Numbered from the stretch's first letter, positions 25,691 to 38,110 are shown. The stretch: DNA of 64,000 nt from Polyodon spathula (GCF_017654505.1 NC_054543.1:28526525-28590524); one strand, 5' to 3'. Notes: a model not told the origin generated them from the sequence alone. Made by a program: numbers and translations.

Positions 25691-26883
25691 GCATCAGATT
25701 TGCAGTGCTTTTCACCTTCTTTCTCATCTCTAAACAAGTTCCTGTGATGTTTTGTTTCTGTGTGCTGTTGAAAACTTTCTCCACCTTTTAAATGTCCCTC
25801 TCAGTTATGAATAAAAAGAAATATGAAGGAGAGAAATTCAATCTCTCCCATATCCAATGATGCGAGTTTCCAACCTGTACAGCAAAGTATTGTGGTCCAG
25901 TACTCAATAAAATTAAGCGTGTTTATCGGGTTACTGAGATACAAGGGATCATATTTGACACTTGCAATTTTGATGCTTTACTTGTTCTGTGTTAAAATAT
26001 TTCTCATGTCATGACATATTAATCTTCATCACGGTGACTTCCACTCTCTGTCTTTGTTTTAAAAAAATGACTATGCAACAAGCATGCAAGTTATATAATG
26101 AAAGCGGGGGCAGAACAAAAAATTGAGGGGGCTACCCCCCACTTTGTGTGGGCATGCGTAAAACACATTTAAATAATTCAGTGTAAGAAGTGGACCAGGG
26201 TGAACAGCAAACACTTAAACAGCAACCTTAAGGAGAGATAGAAGTTACAGGAGAGGAGTCATTATCTGAAGAAGTTAAATAATAATATAATAGTAAGGTG
26301 TAAAAAAAAAAATTTAAATCAACGTTAGTGTTATGGAGTGTAGTGACGTGAATGGGATTGAATGTGCATACCGAGTGTGTGACTAAACTAAAGTTTATTG
26401 ATTTAAGGTAGCTTACATACAGAGTGTTGTAAACAAGGAAAGAGAAGCGTTATTAGCAGATCAAGTGCAGTGATAATTTGTTCCTGTAGTATGACATGTT
26501 GTCAATAAATGTCGCTTGTTAGGGGACACAATACCCTGTAGATAGCGACGACCTTTCAACCATGCATATCTGCAACTAGCATTTGTAATGAAGGACAACT
26601 ACTTTTACAAAAACCTGTCTACTTCTTCCTTAAATAAACCATAATAAAAAAAAAAATTAAAATTAAAAAGCATGGCCCCAGACTGAATTTATCACTGCTG
26701 TGCACTACATTCTGTGCAGCTGGATGTCTTTGACATCGGTGCAGTTTGTGTAATTTGCAATGTCTTTGATGATATCAGACAATAATCCACAGAGGAAATG
26801 GCCGTGTGATTTGCCACTAGAAATGCTAGTTTTAAGTGATCTTTTTTTTTAATTAACTGTGAACAAGTAAGTTTCTAATAGTA

Positions 26884-26939
<56 letters not shown>

Positions 26940-27855
26940 GATGTTTTCTCCCCCCTTTAAGAATTCAATTGATCCCTGCTAGAAATTTAGTAGTACACTT
27001 GGTTTAATGTATGTGTTTTGGTGTATACAGAACAAAGAAACTGCATGCAAATTCTTAAAAAAGAATAAATGCAGGACACACTTTATTACAATCACTATTC
27101 GTAATTATATTAACATTAATAGAGACTAGTCATTTATTCAAATGTTGTGCTCTTGTTTGAGCATTCTTCATTCTGCATTTAATGAGAAGGTAAAGACTTG
27201 GGCGATTTAAAAGCCTATTTAGTTGTTTCACATTAAAACCCCATAGATTAAAGTGATTTTCCTGCAAAACATAATTAAAAACAGCCACATTTTGCAGAAA
27301 AACCACTCAATTGGCAGCACTGCAGTTGACATCCGAAAACGGAAGGCCCTCACGGGCCGGATTTGGCCTGCGAGCCGCCATTTGAAGAATGCTGCCCTAG
27401 AGCATCTGCATTACAAAACTTCCCACAGCCGTTACACAGTCTGGGGAAAACAGAAAAAATAATGACTACCTAATACATGTAAAAATGCAATTATATGAAA
27501 GCTGTGCTCTTTTAAAACTTGAGGCCTTTCTGCAGAACTGGAAACATTCCCTAAACTTTACATGTAATAAAAGTGATGTAAAATGAAATACCTGGCTATC
27601 TGTGACCAGGATTGCTCTTCCTGGTGTGAATCTTCCATAGCAGCAATAAGAATTTCTGCAGCTTTTCAATTCCTTCATGAGCTGAGGTAATGCATGAACA
27701 TCCAGCCATTTCTTCATTTTTTATTCTTCTGTACTATACTGTACTGGATTAGGAGGCAATTTAATTATAGGTTGTTCATGGGCTTTGAATCTATTAAATG
27801 GAAAAAAAAAAAAAAAAAAAAAAAACAACACACTAATGTTCTACAAGATGTGGAT
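25691..27855. other. Gene-free stretch with (ATT)n
   Basis: No gene recognised. A pure (ATT)n tract runs at about 26886-26938, and a poly(A) run at 27802-27825. The segment 26100-26160 has a short G-rich and C-rich block but no feature I can name. Confidence 0.45.
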
Positions 27856-27857
27856 TT

Positions 27858-27861
<4 letters not shown>

Positions 27862-27930
<69 letters not shown>
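27862..27930. repeat. (TA)n microsatellite, proximal
   Basis: About 69 bases of pure alternating TA directly abutting the tail of the CORE-SINE. Confidence 0.97.
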
Positions 27931-27931
<1 letters not shown>

Positions 27932-28164
27932 CACCTTTCATAGTGGACCACCATCACAAAGTGCTTTACAGAGGTAGGCTATGAACTGTGCATTATATGC
28001 AGAGTCACTTACAATAGGACATTGATTTAACATCTCATCCGCAGGATGGAGCACAAGGAGGTTAAGTGACTTGCTCAGGGTCACACAATGAGTCAGTGGC
28101 AGAGGTGGGATTTGAACCCTGGACTTTAACCCCTGGACCACACTGCCTCCCAACTGCCATACTG

Positions 28165-28167
<3 letters not shown>
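27931..28167 (-). mobile_element. CORE-SINE
   Basis: Read on the minus strand, a tRNA-like head (GGAGGCAGTGTGGTCCAGGG, B box GGGTTCAAATC at about 28119-28109) is followed by a central domain containing TGTGTGACCCTGAGCAAGTC and ACTTAACCTCCTTGTGC. This corresponds to the deeply conserved CORE domain shared with mammalian MIR. The tail AAAGCACTTTGTGATGGTGG ends in GGTGCTATATA and is LINE-derived (L2-like). The element is nearly complete. Confidence 0.88.

Positions 28168-28230
<63 letters not shown>
28168..28230. repeat. (TA)n microsatellite, distal
   Basis: About 63 bases of pure alternating TA on the other side of the CORE-SINE head. Confidence 0.97.
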
Positions 28231-28232
<2 letters not shown>

Positions 28233-28692
28233 ATAATAAAATTTGGAATTATTAAATTACCTTTTTTTATCACAGCTTTTGCAGTCAATCGAGATACTTT
28301 CTAGTTAGTTTTCCATACCAAATAAACTAAAATGGCTGTGAATGCTTTAAAAAAAAAGAACATTGAAGCACTCAGGTTATCCTTATCTGTGTAATTGTCA
28401 TTACAAATACTCAAATACTGTACTGTTCAACAAAACAACACTACTTACTTTGTGTAGTAACCATAGCAGGACTTGTGGTACCGAATGCTCTGCTGCAATT
28501 ATAGCCACTTCACAAATCTTCCTTAGTATATTTTCATTGCAAGTTTATCCTGTGCAATCTCAAAGTTTGGCAGCTCATCGCTGGTTTGACAGCAGTGTAG
28601 TTTTATTATATTTCTTTTACTGCTTCAGTCGGTCTTCCATTTCAACTTTCCACCGAAAGCGCATTCGTTCTAGAAGAGAAATGTTCATACCA

Positions 28693-28727
<35 letters not shown>

Positions 28728-29096
28728 GAAGGGTTCTCTTGACAGACGAACACTGGCCTTTGCTTTATGTTTTCACCAAAATAAATAACCCGACGGTAGT
28801 GTTGTCCCTAGGAAGTAGGCCCTCTGTTTAATTAAAGTATGTTTTAAATTTTATGTGCAAGCTAATAGATGTCAACTTTTTATATTTCAAAAGATTAATG
28901 TAGTATCTAACTATTTATCCATTTATTACGTATGCACCTTTCTATTAATTTTTTAGCAACCACCTATTTCAGTTGCCAGCTTGGTTTATCATTTCTTCAA
29001 CTTGCTTGCTAAAAGACTGGAGTGCTATAAGGTGCTTATTTGCACTAATTAGTCTGCAATGGGACTACCTACGGTATATAGCTAGCTGCCAATAAG
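28231..29096. other. Gene-free stretch
   Basis: No gene. A long poly(T) run of about 31 bases at 28695-28725 causes a phenylalanine-rich false frame. Confidence 0.5.
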
Positions 29097-29200
29097 GCCT
29101 CTCAGAACTACATATCCCATGATCCTCCTGCTCACATATGTAATTGAGATGGATTTACCAGTGAGCAGGAGGATGATGGGAAATGTAGTTCTGAGAGGTC
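29097..29200. mobile_element. Hairpin repeat (short inverted-repeat element)
   Basis: Arms at 29097-29135 and 29161-29200 are inverted copies (CTCTCAGAACTACAT and ATGTAGTTCTGAGAG at the outer ends, CCTCCTGCTCAC and GTGAGCAGGAGG at the inner ends) with only a few mismatches and a 25-base loop. Its size and structure fit a tiny foldback element or MITE. Confidence 0.75.
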
Positions 29201-30685
29201 CATGCAGGTACATGGGAAGCCATCTTGAGGCAGGGAATGCAATTTAAAGGTTTAAAAAAATGGTCAATATGTAAAAAAAAAAAAAATATTAAAAATTAAA
29301 ACAAACAAACATGTAGCGCAATAAAATACCCTTTAAATCCCCAAAGGTAGGACAAGAAATCATTGTTCATAGATCTACATTAAGAAATGACGTGTGATCA
29401 TTGTGGTAATTGTAAACAAAGGCTGTGAGCCCATGACCAGGCCAAATACTCTCCATTTCAACTCCTAAAGAGTGGGTCAGGGTTTTCATTGGAATTACAA
29501 TACCTGAATGAAGGGTTTCTTTGCAGAAGGACATTTCTTTATTCCGATGGCTGTCAAATGTAGCTGGCAATTTGTCAACTAGATATGTCTTCTAGCTTTT
29601 TAAAACACTACATAACTGTTTTTAGTTTGATTTTAAATGTATGTGTGGGAGCCTTGATCAAGAGGCTGACAGTGACTAAGCTCTAAGTAGGGCACATTAT
29701 ACTTTTCTCAAAGTATAATGTGCCCTACTTCTGAAATGAGAAAAAAAAAAAAAAAAAAAACTTTTTCAAGGTATTAAAGAATAATTAGCCTCCAATATCA
29801 TTTTTATTTCTTTTTTATATTTCTCTAACTATTTAACCCTTCCCTAACATTTTATTTGTAAAGCTGCCTCCAGCACAGTGTCTAAGCCTTGTATCTTAGA
29901 AACCATTTGAGGAAGTTACTTAATATATTGCCAGGGTTATATTAACCCTTCGTACTACATATCTTGCTCACGAAATATATTGGTATATGTGAATAGATGG
30001 GTGCCATATTGATGTCATGTGACTTTTTACATCCAGTACAAAATGTCTGTTTCACTGCCAAGTAGCTTTTAACTCTGGCCCTATCAATGATACAGACCAC
30101 ATGCTTCGACATAGGGTCTTTATAGTCGGTACATTATATTCTATGATTCTTTCAATAAGGTTCCATTATAGGTGGTGTCCTGTACTGTACATGTTACTAT
30201 TTTACTGCCATAGTTTTTAACCTGTGAACATAGTAATGACACATTTCCATGCGGATTAGGGTACCAGGGATTCTTTGTTTTTGTTCACAAAAGCTCCCAT
30301 TTCTAGTTTATAAAACTTTTGGGAATTTATCTTATTATAAAAGAGATGTCATTTTGCACAGTTTAAGCAACTATAACTGCTTTGCTTTGTAGTGCTGTCT
30401 CACAAACTGCACATGGCATGAATTTTAATGCTTATACAGTACATTAAAAGTACTGTAAGCATAATTTGCTGAAAACAATTCAAACACTCCTAAAATAACA
30501 CAAATGTCATTTTTGTCTTCTGCTATATTGAACTTTTCAGTGGCATTAAATTATTGAATTCTAAGTTTTCCAAGTAAGGTTGCCAGCACAATAAATGAAA
30601 CATCAGTCAGCAAAAGGTACAAATTGCTTTCAATGTACAATTTTCATTCTGCCTCTGCGCTTTTTCCATTTACTGTAAAATGGAA
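29201..30685. other. Gene-free stretch
   Basis: No gene recognised. Contains the perfect hairpin at 29685-29730 (described separately) followed by a poly(A) run at about 29741-29760. Confidence 0.45.
29685..29730. repeat. Perfect 21-bp stem hairpin
   Basis: Arm 29685-29705 (AAGTAGGGCACATTATACTT plus T) and its exact reverse complement at 29710-29730, with a 4-base loop TCTC. All 21 base pairs match. Confidence 0.93.
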
Positions 30686-30689
30686 TTGG

Positions 30690-30970
30690 GTACACATCTT
30701 CAGTGGGCTCAGGAGAGCCAATATGTTCAAAATTTATATATTTTAGGTTTCGTTTCCAGGTATAAGAGAAGGGTTTATTCCTCTGTCCCAGAATGTCGCT
30801 CAATTTCCAACTGGTTGTAGTCTCCTTTCTGGAATTTGAATATTTGCTGAGGTTAACCCTTTTAGGAGCTTAAAAACTGTAATCAAGTCTCCCATAATCC
30901 TTCTTTGGTCCTGACTAAAAAAGATTCAGTTACCTCAATCTTCATAACCTTTTGGCCTCTCTCCAATGCC
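30690..30970 (-). pseudogene. LINE ORF2 C-terminal fragment (CR1/Rex-like)
   Basis: The minus strand of about 30960-30800 reads ERPKGYED, then SQDQRRIMGDLITVFKLLKG and a following NIQIPERRL. This corresponds in order to the region after the RT domain of CR1/Rex-type LINEs (the family pattern is a Leu-rich RRxRGDLI...FK block). Stops interrupt it. The short length limits confidence and the clade is inferred from the pattern only. Confidence 0.5.
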
Positions 30971-31129
30971 ACAATGAATTGATATAGATTAGAAAATATG
31001 ACACAAATGATGAATGCAAATGTAGCATATTTTGTTTTCTTGCTCATTTATACTGTGCACTGTAAAACGAATGTAATGTGTCAGCCTGTCATTTTAGTTG
31101 TTTAATTGTGTGTGCAATCTACATAGTAA

Positions 31130-31200
31130 CTTTGTAATTCAAGCACTTTGTGATGGTGGTCCACTATGAAAGGCGCTTTATAAAATAAAGATTGATTAAC
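31130..31200 (-). repeat. CORE-SINE or L2-like tail fragment
   Basis: On the plus strand the sequence reads AAGCACTTTGTGATGGTGGT then CCACTATGAAAGGCGCTTTA and ends in an AAATAAAGATTGATTAA-type tail. It matches the tail of the CORE-SINE at 27931 almost base for base, but the plus strand here corresponds to that element's minus strand. Only the 3' tail is present, so the tail itself runs 5' to 3' on the plus strand; the strand given is relative and uncertain. Confidence 0.7.
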
Positions 31201-32288
31201 TAATGAGTGAGTTGGATAAGCGCCTGAATGCCTTGTTTGATTGATAAGATAACCAACTTCATAATGGTGGAGGAAGAAAACAGATCTGAATACCGAAACA
31301 CCCCAGCAACCCACCTCTATTAAAAGATAGTTTACACCCTTTAATTCATGTTTAGCAACTCAAAGAAAGTTACTCACACTATGGGGAAGTAAGATGTGTA
31401 TTTTAAAGCCTCAAAGATGAGAATTGTGCAGATAAGGAAAGCAGTACTGCTGGAGTCCTAACAGTGAACTCTTGTGAGTGTTTCATCAAGAAGTATCATT
31501 AATAATTCATCAACATCTCACCGTGGCGGAATGCAAGTACTCTACTTTGTTTACATTACTGTTACCTGCAGACAGTTGTTTTGCTTTGCTGGTAAAGATG
31601 CTGAAGCAATTGTCAATCAGAATGATAATGATAGAGCAAAGTTGAGTGGAGAAAAAAAGAACTACTGTGACTTTGTATACAGGATTGAACTTTATGGGAA
31701 CTTTTCTGGTCCTTTTCCTTATATGAAGACTCACGGCCCTTTCTGACATTTTTGTATTATTTCAAAATTTAAAACATTCAGACGTGGATTATATCATTTT
31801 GTAGACTTCATTAGGCAAGACAAAACCGGAAACACTCCATTAATGAGCAAAGCTATATCTGCAACTTCACACAACTTCCATTCGCACTCCCTTGACTCTA
31901 TGACACCTTGCACACCACATGGCTGTGCTTTTATCTCGTGAACCACTCAGGGACCCAACTTTTGAGCTTGGTAACTTTGGCCCTATTTTCCACTGTGCTG
32001 TAATAGCAATACAGGACTTAAGTCAAAAACTACTATAATAAAATACACCTGTTTCTTATCTTGAATCACATAGCTTTTCTATTGCTCTTATTGTGGAATA
32101 TTTACCTTTTTTAAGACAACTTAATAAGGGGAAGTGTAACCTTAACCCTAACCCTAATCCAGGCTACTATTAGGTGTGTTTTTACTAACAACGGTTCAAG
32201 TAAAAATATAAGACTTGATAATGAACCTGAACTTGTCGTAGATAACTCAATATAAAACATAGAACAGCACCGGTCAGTTTACCTCTGA
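31201..32288. other. Gene-free stretch
   Basis: No gene. A short run of telomere-like CCCTAA units lies at about 32142-32158, too short to be meaningful by itself. Confidence 0.45.
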
Positions 32289-32292
32289 TTAA

Positions 32293-32864
32293 CCCTTTGC
32301 GCTCCTATGTTGGACCAGGTCTGACATTACAATTTTCCATTTCCAGTCCGATGTCGGACCCTGTCCGGCATCATCAAACATACATAAATCATGGGTCTCT
32401 AGTCATTTTTTCTCGGGAAAAAGCCGAGAAAATCTTTCAATGGCCGAGTGAGACCGATAGGAGCTGAGAGAAGCTGGAAAAAAGGGGTGTATCTGAGCAA
32501 TTCACATAGACCCTACACCACAGAAATAACATGGACACAAACAAAGAAGCTAGCTGCTTCCGCATCCAGGGCTCAGAGAATATCACAGATATTTGCAGAG
32601 ATTTTTGAGATTTTCTAGTAATAAAATAATGACTTGGATCACATTATTGAGGAGTTTGGTGATACAACGAGTGATCAGGAGAGGATTTATCAGTATGCAC
32701 GACTATGAAGAGGTATGTTAAAAACACAGAAAAAGGGGTGTGGCTGGAGATGCAGTACTGAGTGTACTTTTGCTATGCAATGCCTTTTTAAACTCGTTAT
32801 AAACAGCACGTGTGAAAATAAATTGGACCTGACGCTCCTGACTGAATAAATGAACTGCTAAGAG
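32293..32864 (+). mobile_element. piggyBac-like non-autonomous element
   Basis: The 572-bp unit lies between TTAA at 32289-32292 and TTAA at 32865-32868, the exact target site of piggyBac transposons. The left end reads CCCTTTGCGCTCCTATG and then GGACC, and the right end ends in AACTGCTAAGAG, resembling the usual piggyBac termini, which are CCCTTTGCGG-like. A short acidic peptide NDLDHIIEEFGDTTSDQ encoded near 32620-32680 could be the remnant of a transposase N-terminus. The rest of a transposase (about 550-600 residues) is missing, so this is an internally deleted derivative. Confidence 0.65.
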
Positions 32865-32868
32865 TTAA

Positions 32869-34866
32869 TCTCGTAGAAAATGGTTCTGTGGTAAATGCAT
32901 TGTTTCAAAAGCAACAGGATTATCTGTTTACAGAACCTGAGCATTTGGTATATATATAAGACAACAATGCTAAATTAAACCATCCTAAAAAGAAGCCGTA
33001 GCCCTGGCATTGATTTGATGTTGCAACAGGAGTTAAACGACCGTCAACATTAAAGGAACAGCTCAGCAGCAGAGGTATAAGCTTTTAAGGCAGCCTGCCA
33101 GCGTAATTGGAAATGTTTTACTCCAAAAATATCCCACCCAGCCCACTAGTGTTCCTAATGCATGTCTGCATTGCTTTTAAGGCCAAATCTCTCCGTCTAA
33201 ATTACAGAAAAATATGTTTTTTCTTCATAGTTTCCAGGCAAGTTGTAATTCATCAGTTTCAACACATCAATGTCAACTAGGCCATAGGAAAAGGGGGTAA
33301 CGCCTTGTTCTATTTAAATCTTACTGTATTCCAGGTAGGGTTTCAAAATGTTCAGGGTTCTCCGTGCCAACAGTTTTCTGCTTTACCTACATTTGGCACC
33401 TGAATGTTCCCATTCCCTCTCAGCTATGTCTGTGTAGAACATTGTTTTGTCCAGGGTAGGGCACCAGTAATTATTGTCTTAGTTTCCCAACAACACAGCA
33501 AACTCACTCAAGCCCTTGCAACTGATGAAAGGCAATGTGTTAATTGTGTTAATATGGCCCTTATAAAAGTATCTGTGATGGTAGAAACTAGGTGCAGGAA
33601 TTTCACTCTGTAAATCTGGAAAGAATACCTCTTCATAACTTGTTCGGCAGTACCTACTTTATATTTATAACTTGTAACTGAACTTAATTAAATGTTGAAA
33701 AACAATAAACAGGCTTACAAAACTATGTAATTCATATACACAAAACAACTGGTGTAGGGAATGCTGAACAAAAAGTTGTTTTTGTGAATTTTTTGAGAAG
33801 CCAGAATAATGAATAAGGACCGTTACGGTTAAGTCTTCATCACCATAAAAAAATTACACACTTCAGCACTACTGTCTGTCTGTGCTTTAGAGAGGACCGA
33901 ATAGCAGCAGTTGTTGAGATCAGGATTGAGAGTCGCTCACTTTTATAATATAGTAGTTTAAAACAGTAAAGAACTTTTGACTATAATATGGGAATTTGGC
34001 CTAACTTAGATTTCTTCAATTAGTATTGCCCAGTAAAACCCCAAAGCATGAAAACAGCAAAAATATTTTCAAAACTACATGTCAAATTTATTTCAACAAT
34101 GTGATGCAGTCTTATCATCAGTTAATTTTTCTGAATCACTTGATGTGTCATCTTTGACTGCTGCATCCTGAATGCATTTGGGAATTGCTTTGGAGTCTGT
34201 GAGAACTTCTTGTTCTCGGCAAGTATGTCAAACAAAATATTATAGACTGCTAAGGATCTTTCAGCATCTCTGTATGGATTATATTGTCCACTTCTATCCA
34301 TGCTGATACTCCCACATACACAGATGATAATCCTATAACCCTATGTTATATCCATTGATTGGTTTAATATGGTGACATAAAAACTTATTGATTATATTAA
34401 TGTACATGATAATATTAGGAGGAGATATGTTACTTTAACAACAAAAGCAAAACATTTGCAAATAAATAAATAAAAATAGGTCATAACAACAGTTTCAATT
34501 GTAACTCTGTGCCATACATACTGAGGTGGCAATCCTGTGTCTCTCCCAGGGTGAGCTTAGTATAGGTCTAACATACTGGATGCAGAGGTGGGAGATAGAA
34601 ACACTCCCATATGGACAGTGTAATAATAGCTGACTGAACATTTGTGCAAGGGAAAGAACAAAAGGACTCAAGAATAAACAGTAGACTAAACAGGTGCAAG
34701 TTTATCTTTAGCTTTAAAACCTGGAAAAAGTGTAATTGATAAAATAATCCATGATAATATGATCATTATAACAGGGGTTTCAGGATTGCCAAAAGAACAA
34801 TTATGATAATGGACAATCTAGTTTACTGTTATAACATAGGAAGTTTGTTCTTTCCCTTAAATATTA
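32869..34866. other. Gene-free AT-rich stretch
   Basis: No gene, repeat or inverted structure that I can name. Confidence 0.4.
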
Positions 34867-34871
34867 TAAGG

Positions 34872-35437
34872 TGTGGCAGAATGTCTTGTGGGGTGATGTC
34901 AGACCAGGAATGAATCCAAACAAACAATGTACTGGAAGGTTGAATGAGCCTCTGGCTGTCCTCAGTATTTATTTAAAAAACAATAAACAAACATTCAAAT
35001 AACAAATGAAAACGGCACAATGGCCAAAATAAACAAACACAAACAAACAAAGGATGTGGGTACCAGGATGGTTCAAAGTAAGTAGCATTCATTTTTGTTC
35101 CGTTGCAGGTCATTTTACATGTGACTTTCCAACTTAGTCCAACACACTCCCTTGTCTGCAAAAGCTGACAATTTCTTATAGTAGAGGCCGAGAGATTAAC
35201 TAGCTAGTAATTCCCTTATTAACCCATTGGCCACACTTTGCACAAGTTTAATAAATCTGTGTGACTGTCAGCTAATTAGATAATTACTAGCCGTCTACAG
35301 TCACACATTCTCACGAGATGTACTAAATCACAAACATAAAACAATAACAAACAATGGTGGACCGCACTTTGCTTGTCCTGCATTTAAATAATAATACAAA
35401 AGATAATATCCACAGGGGCGGGGTGTACCCCGTCACA
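34872..35437. mobile_element. Solo LTR 2 with 5-bp target duplication
   Basis: The 566-bp unit starts TGTGGCAGAATG and ends CCCCGTCACA. Perfect 5-bp duplications TAAGG lie at 34867-34871 and 35438-35442. There is no internal region, so it is a solo LTR. Its end sequence and AAACAAA-rich middle resemble solo LTR 1 and the fragment at 18355-18540, so these are likely one superfamily (Ty3/gypsy-like by duplication length, inferred). Confidence 0.85.
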
Positions 35438-35442
35438 TAAGG

Positions 35443-37369
35443 GTACAGATCTATAACCGGTACCATGCCTGACTGGAGCCATTGTAAATATAGTTTATGG
35501 CAGCAGAAGAGTTTGTATAAATGTAATTGTTAAGAAGAGTGATTAAAATAATGCACTCACTTCCACTGAAATGCTCTTACAATTAAGTTTATCCTCTAGA
35601 ATCACTCACAGATTGTAAGATCAAGTTTACCTGACACGAGAGAAGAAGTAACTAGACGATATGCAAAATTATCTATCTATTAACTATTAAAAAGGATTGT
35701 TTGCTGGAAATATTAATATCTATAGATTTGAGGAGGCTGGATAGATAATGGGCATGAGAAGTTGTAACACCCACAGCTTTGGCATGTCATTTACTTGTTG
35801 TCATGCACTTAATTCACTTCTGCCAGTATTTTGAATATGGCATCAACGTCTTTAGTGTCTTCAGGCAGTAAAAACTTGATGGTTGATTGGCCTGTCTATG
35901 CAAGTGATCATTAATTATTGATGCTTGGTCTTTGGGAGGTATTTTCTACTCTCCCAGGCTAGTCCAGAATGGCTAGTCCATTCTTCTATTGTCAGGTCCC
36001 CTGTCTTAACTGGCTGTCCACTAAAGTCTGGAACCTTTTTGTCTCTTAGCACATAAAATGTTTGGGGTAAACATGAAATGCTGGCCTGCTGCTCAATAAA
36101 AGTCTTAGCTAGAGACAGGGTCTCGCTCTGGTCCTCCCTGGGATATGCAGTTTATTGGTGTTATTGGAGTTATACATTATTCCAAAGGGGTCTCTGACAT
36201 AGCATGGATTTGGAATGAGTATGGGAGACTTGAGTCAAGTAAATCACATTACAACAACTTTGAATGCTTGAAACTTTTTTTGTAGTGTACATTCTTTTAA
36301 TACATTTGTGACATCATTGCATGGGAGTCAAACACTTATTGCCAAAATTTGTGAAGTGCGTGTTAAAGTTGTGGAGCAAGATAATCTGGGTAACTCCTTT
36401 TTTGGCTTGATAAAACAGCAAATTGTGCCAGCTATTGCATCATAACACATGTTGAATAGTCTTGATCTACCCATGACACCTTGAACTTAAAAATATAATT
36501 TAAAATCCTGTGCAAGCCACATCATCATTCAAAATGCACAGGAATCTACCCCTGAGACTATCAGAATTTTTTTTTTTTCATGTGGTTGAAACAATCAATA
36601 ATTAAATCTTACTTTGGTTTAGAAATGATAGGTGCTATATTCCTACAGACCAGGCAAACTGAAACTGTGAATTCATTTTATGGCTCCCAATTCTTTTAAT
36701 ACTGTAAGTTACTCAGTCAACATAACTGGTGTCACTAAATCGTTCCTTGACATACTCAACATGATTTCTTCATAGTGCCGGAGGTGTTATCAACAGCGTC
36801 CAAGTATCCAGGACCATCAGAAAAGGTTTAACAGGGTTAAATAAAGCTTGTATTTTATGTAATGCTATGTCTGAGCTTTTGTTTTTGTTTCCCTCTTTTT
36901 TAAATTAATTTTATGTCAATGGCCAAATAAGGCAGGCTGCACTTTATTCAGCACAACCTAAAAGCTTCTCGTAAATCCAAGAAAGCTGCACGATATCAGT
37001 AGTCATGCAAGGCCAAATTGGAACACTGACAGAACAATTTAAATATACTCTCCAATATTTTAATATTAATTAGGTCATTTCAATTTTAGCAGAGAATTTC
37101 TCTCCCTAAAAGAAAACTAAATGTAAATCCAAATTGCCCGAAAAGTACTACCGAAATAGCGCGCCAAAAAGGTGACTTGTTTTTATTTGTGTATGTAAAC
37201 CAAGCCAATGTTGCAATTTAAAAACAAATATGATTTCATAATTGCTGTAGACTCTATATTTAACATGGAACAATGTCTGTATGACAGGCTAAATTCTATC
37301 AACGTCTGGCGACATGTTGCTGCAGGAAGTTCTTGTTGGTGCATCTTTGCATGTTTGCACGCAGGAGCT
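35443..37369. other. Gene-free AT-rich stretch
   Basis: No recognised gene or transposon. Confidence 0.4.
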
Positions 37370-38106
37370 TGTAGTGAAAAAAGATTAAGCACACAAATGG
37401 TTTTTGATTCAAAAACACTTTATATACAAGAAAGGTATACCTCCAATACAATCATATAAGCACAAGACTTAAACTGACATTGGACAAGGCTTCAGTACAG
37501 CTCAGTGCATACACTTGTATCAGAAAGCACGGATACCCATGGAGTCAATTCGAAAGAGATGAAAAGACTGAGAAAAGTTTACAATTTTGGGTATTTATAC
37601 CTTTGTAAACAACTGTTGACTCCACTCCCATTTGTTTTACTTCTGTCCAATGATAGGGGTTTCCACTCTATCGTTGCACATTCCCTCTGCGGGGGAAAAG
37701 TGGGGGCTGCATACCACATTGTATCTAGCAGGGCGCATCCATCTTGTCTTTCAGTTCCCCTCTCCCATCTCACACTATCTCTGCTAATCTCCTGCCTTTT
37801 GGCGTTTAGCACAGACACCCATCTGTGACTTTGAGTCGTGTTAGGCTATGCAAAACTGCACGTAGTTGATTTTGCCAATGGGAAATGAAAGAACTCAAAA
37901 CTTACACAATATTGTATAGAACCTTAACATAAAAGCATATTAAAGCAACTGAATTAGTAAGCACATTCAATGGCTATAAAAACACATTCACACACAATTT
38001 AAACATAATGATTAAAAAGAACTTAACTATAAAAGACACACATACACAATGTAAAACATACAATTAATAACATAATTAATACCTCACCCAGAAAGCCATC
38101 ACTACA
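37370..38106 (-). mobile_element. Probable solo LTR 3 (retrovirus-like)
   Basis: A 737-bp unit has inverted ends TGTAGTGA at 37370 and TCACTACA at 38106. Flanking 4-bp sequences AGCT (37366-37369) and ACCT (38107-38110) could be a target duplication with one mismatch. On the minus strand it has the layout of an LTR: a long AT-rich upstream part, a TATA-like box (GTATAAATAC, at 37600-37591), and about 220 bp later the CACTACA end. No internal genes are attached. Family not assigned; polarity is inferred from the TATA box. Confidence 0.6.
37591..37600 (-). promoter_or_regulatory. TATA-like box in LTR 3
   Basis: GTATAAATAC on the minus strand, placed as expected for the U3/R boundary of the LTR. 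Prediction from sequence only. Confidence 0.4.
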
Positions 38107-38110
38107 ACCT

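Noticed and set aside
28363..28788. 141-codon frame with a long phenylalanine run
   Set aside because: It runs through a poly(T) tract and has no recognisable domain.
32142..32158. Telomere-like CCCTAA units
   Set aside because: Only two to three units, well within chance or a tiny interstitial remnant; no evidence of a chromosome end or fusion.
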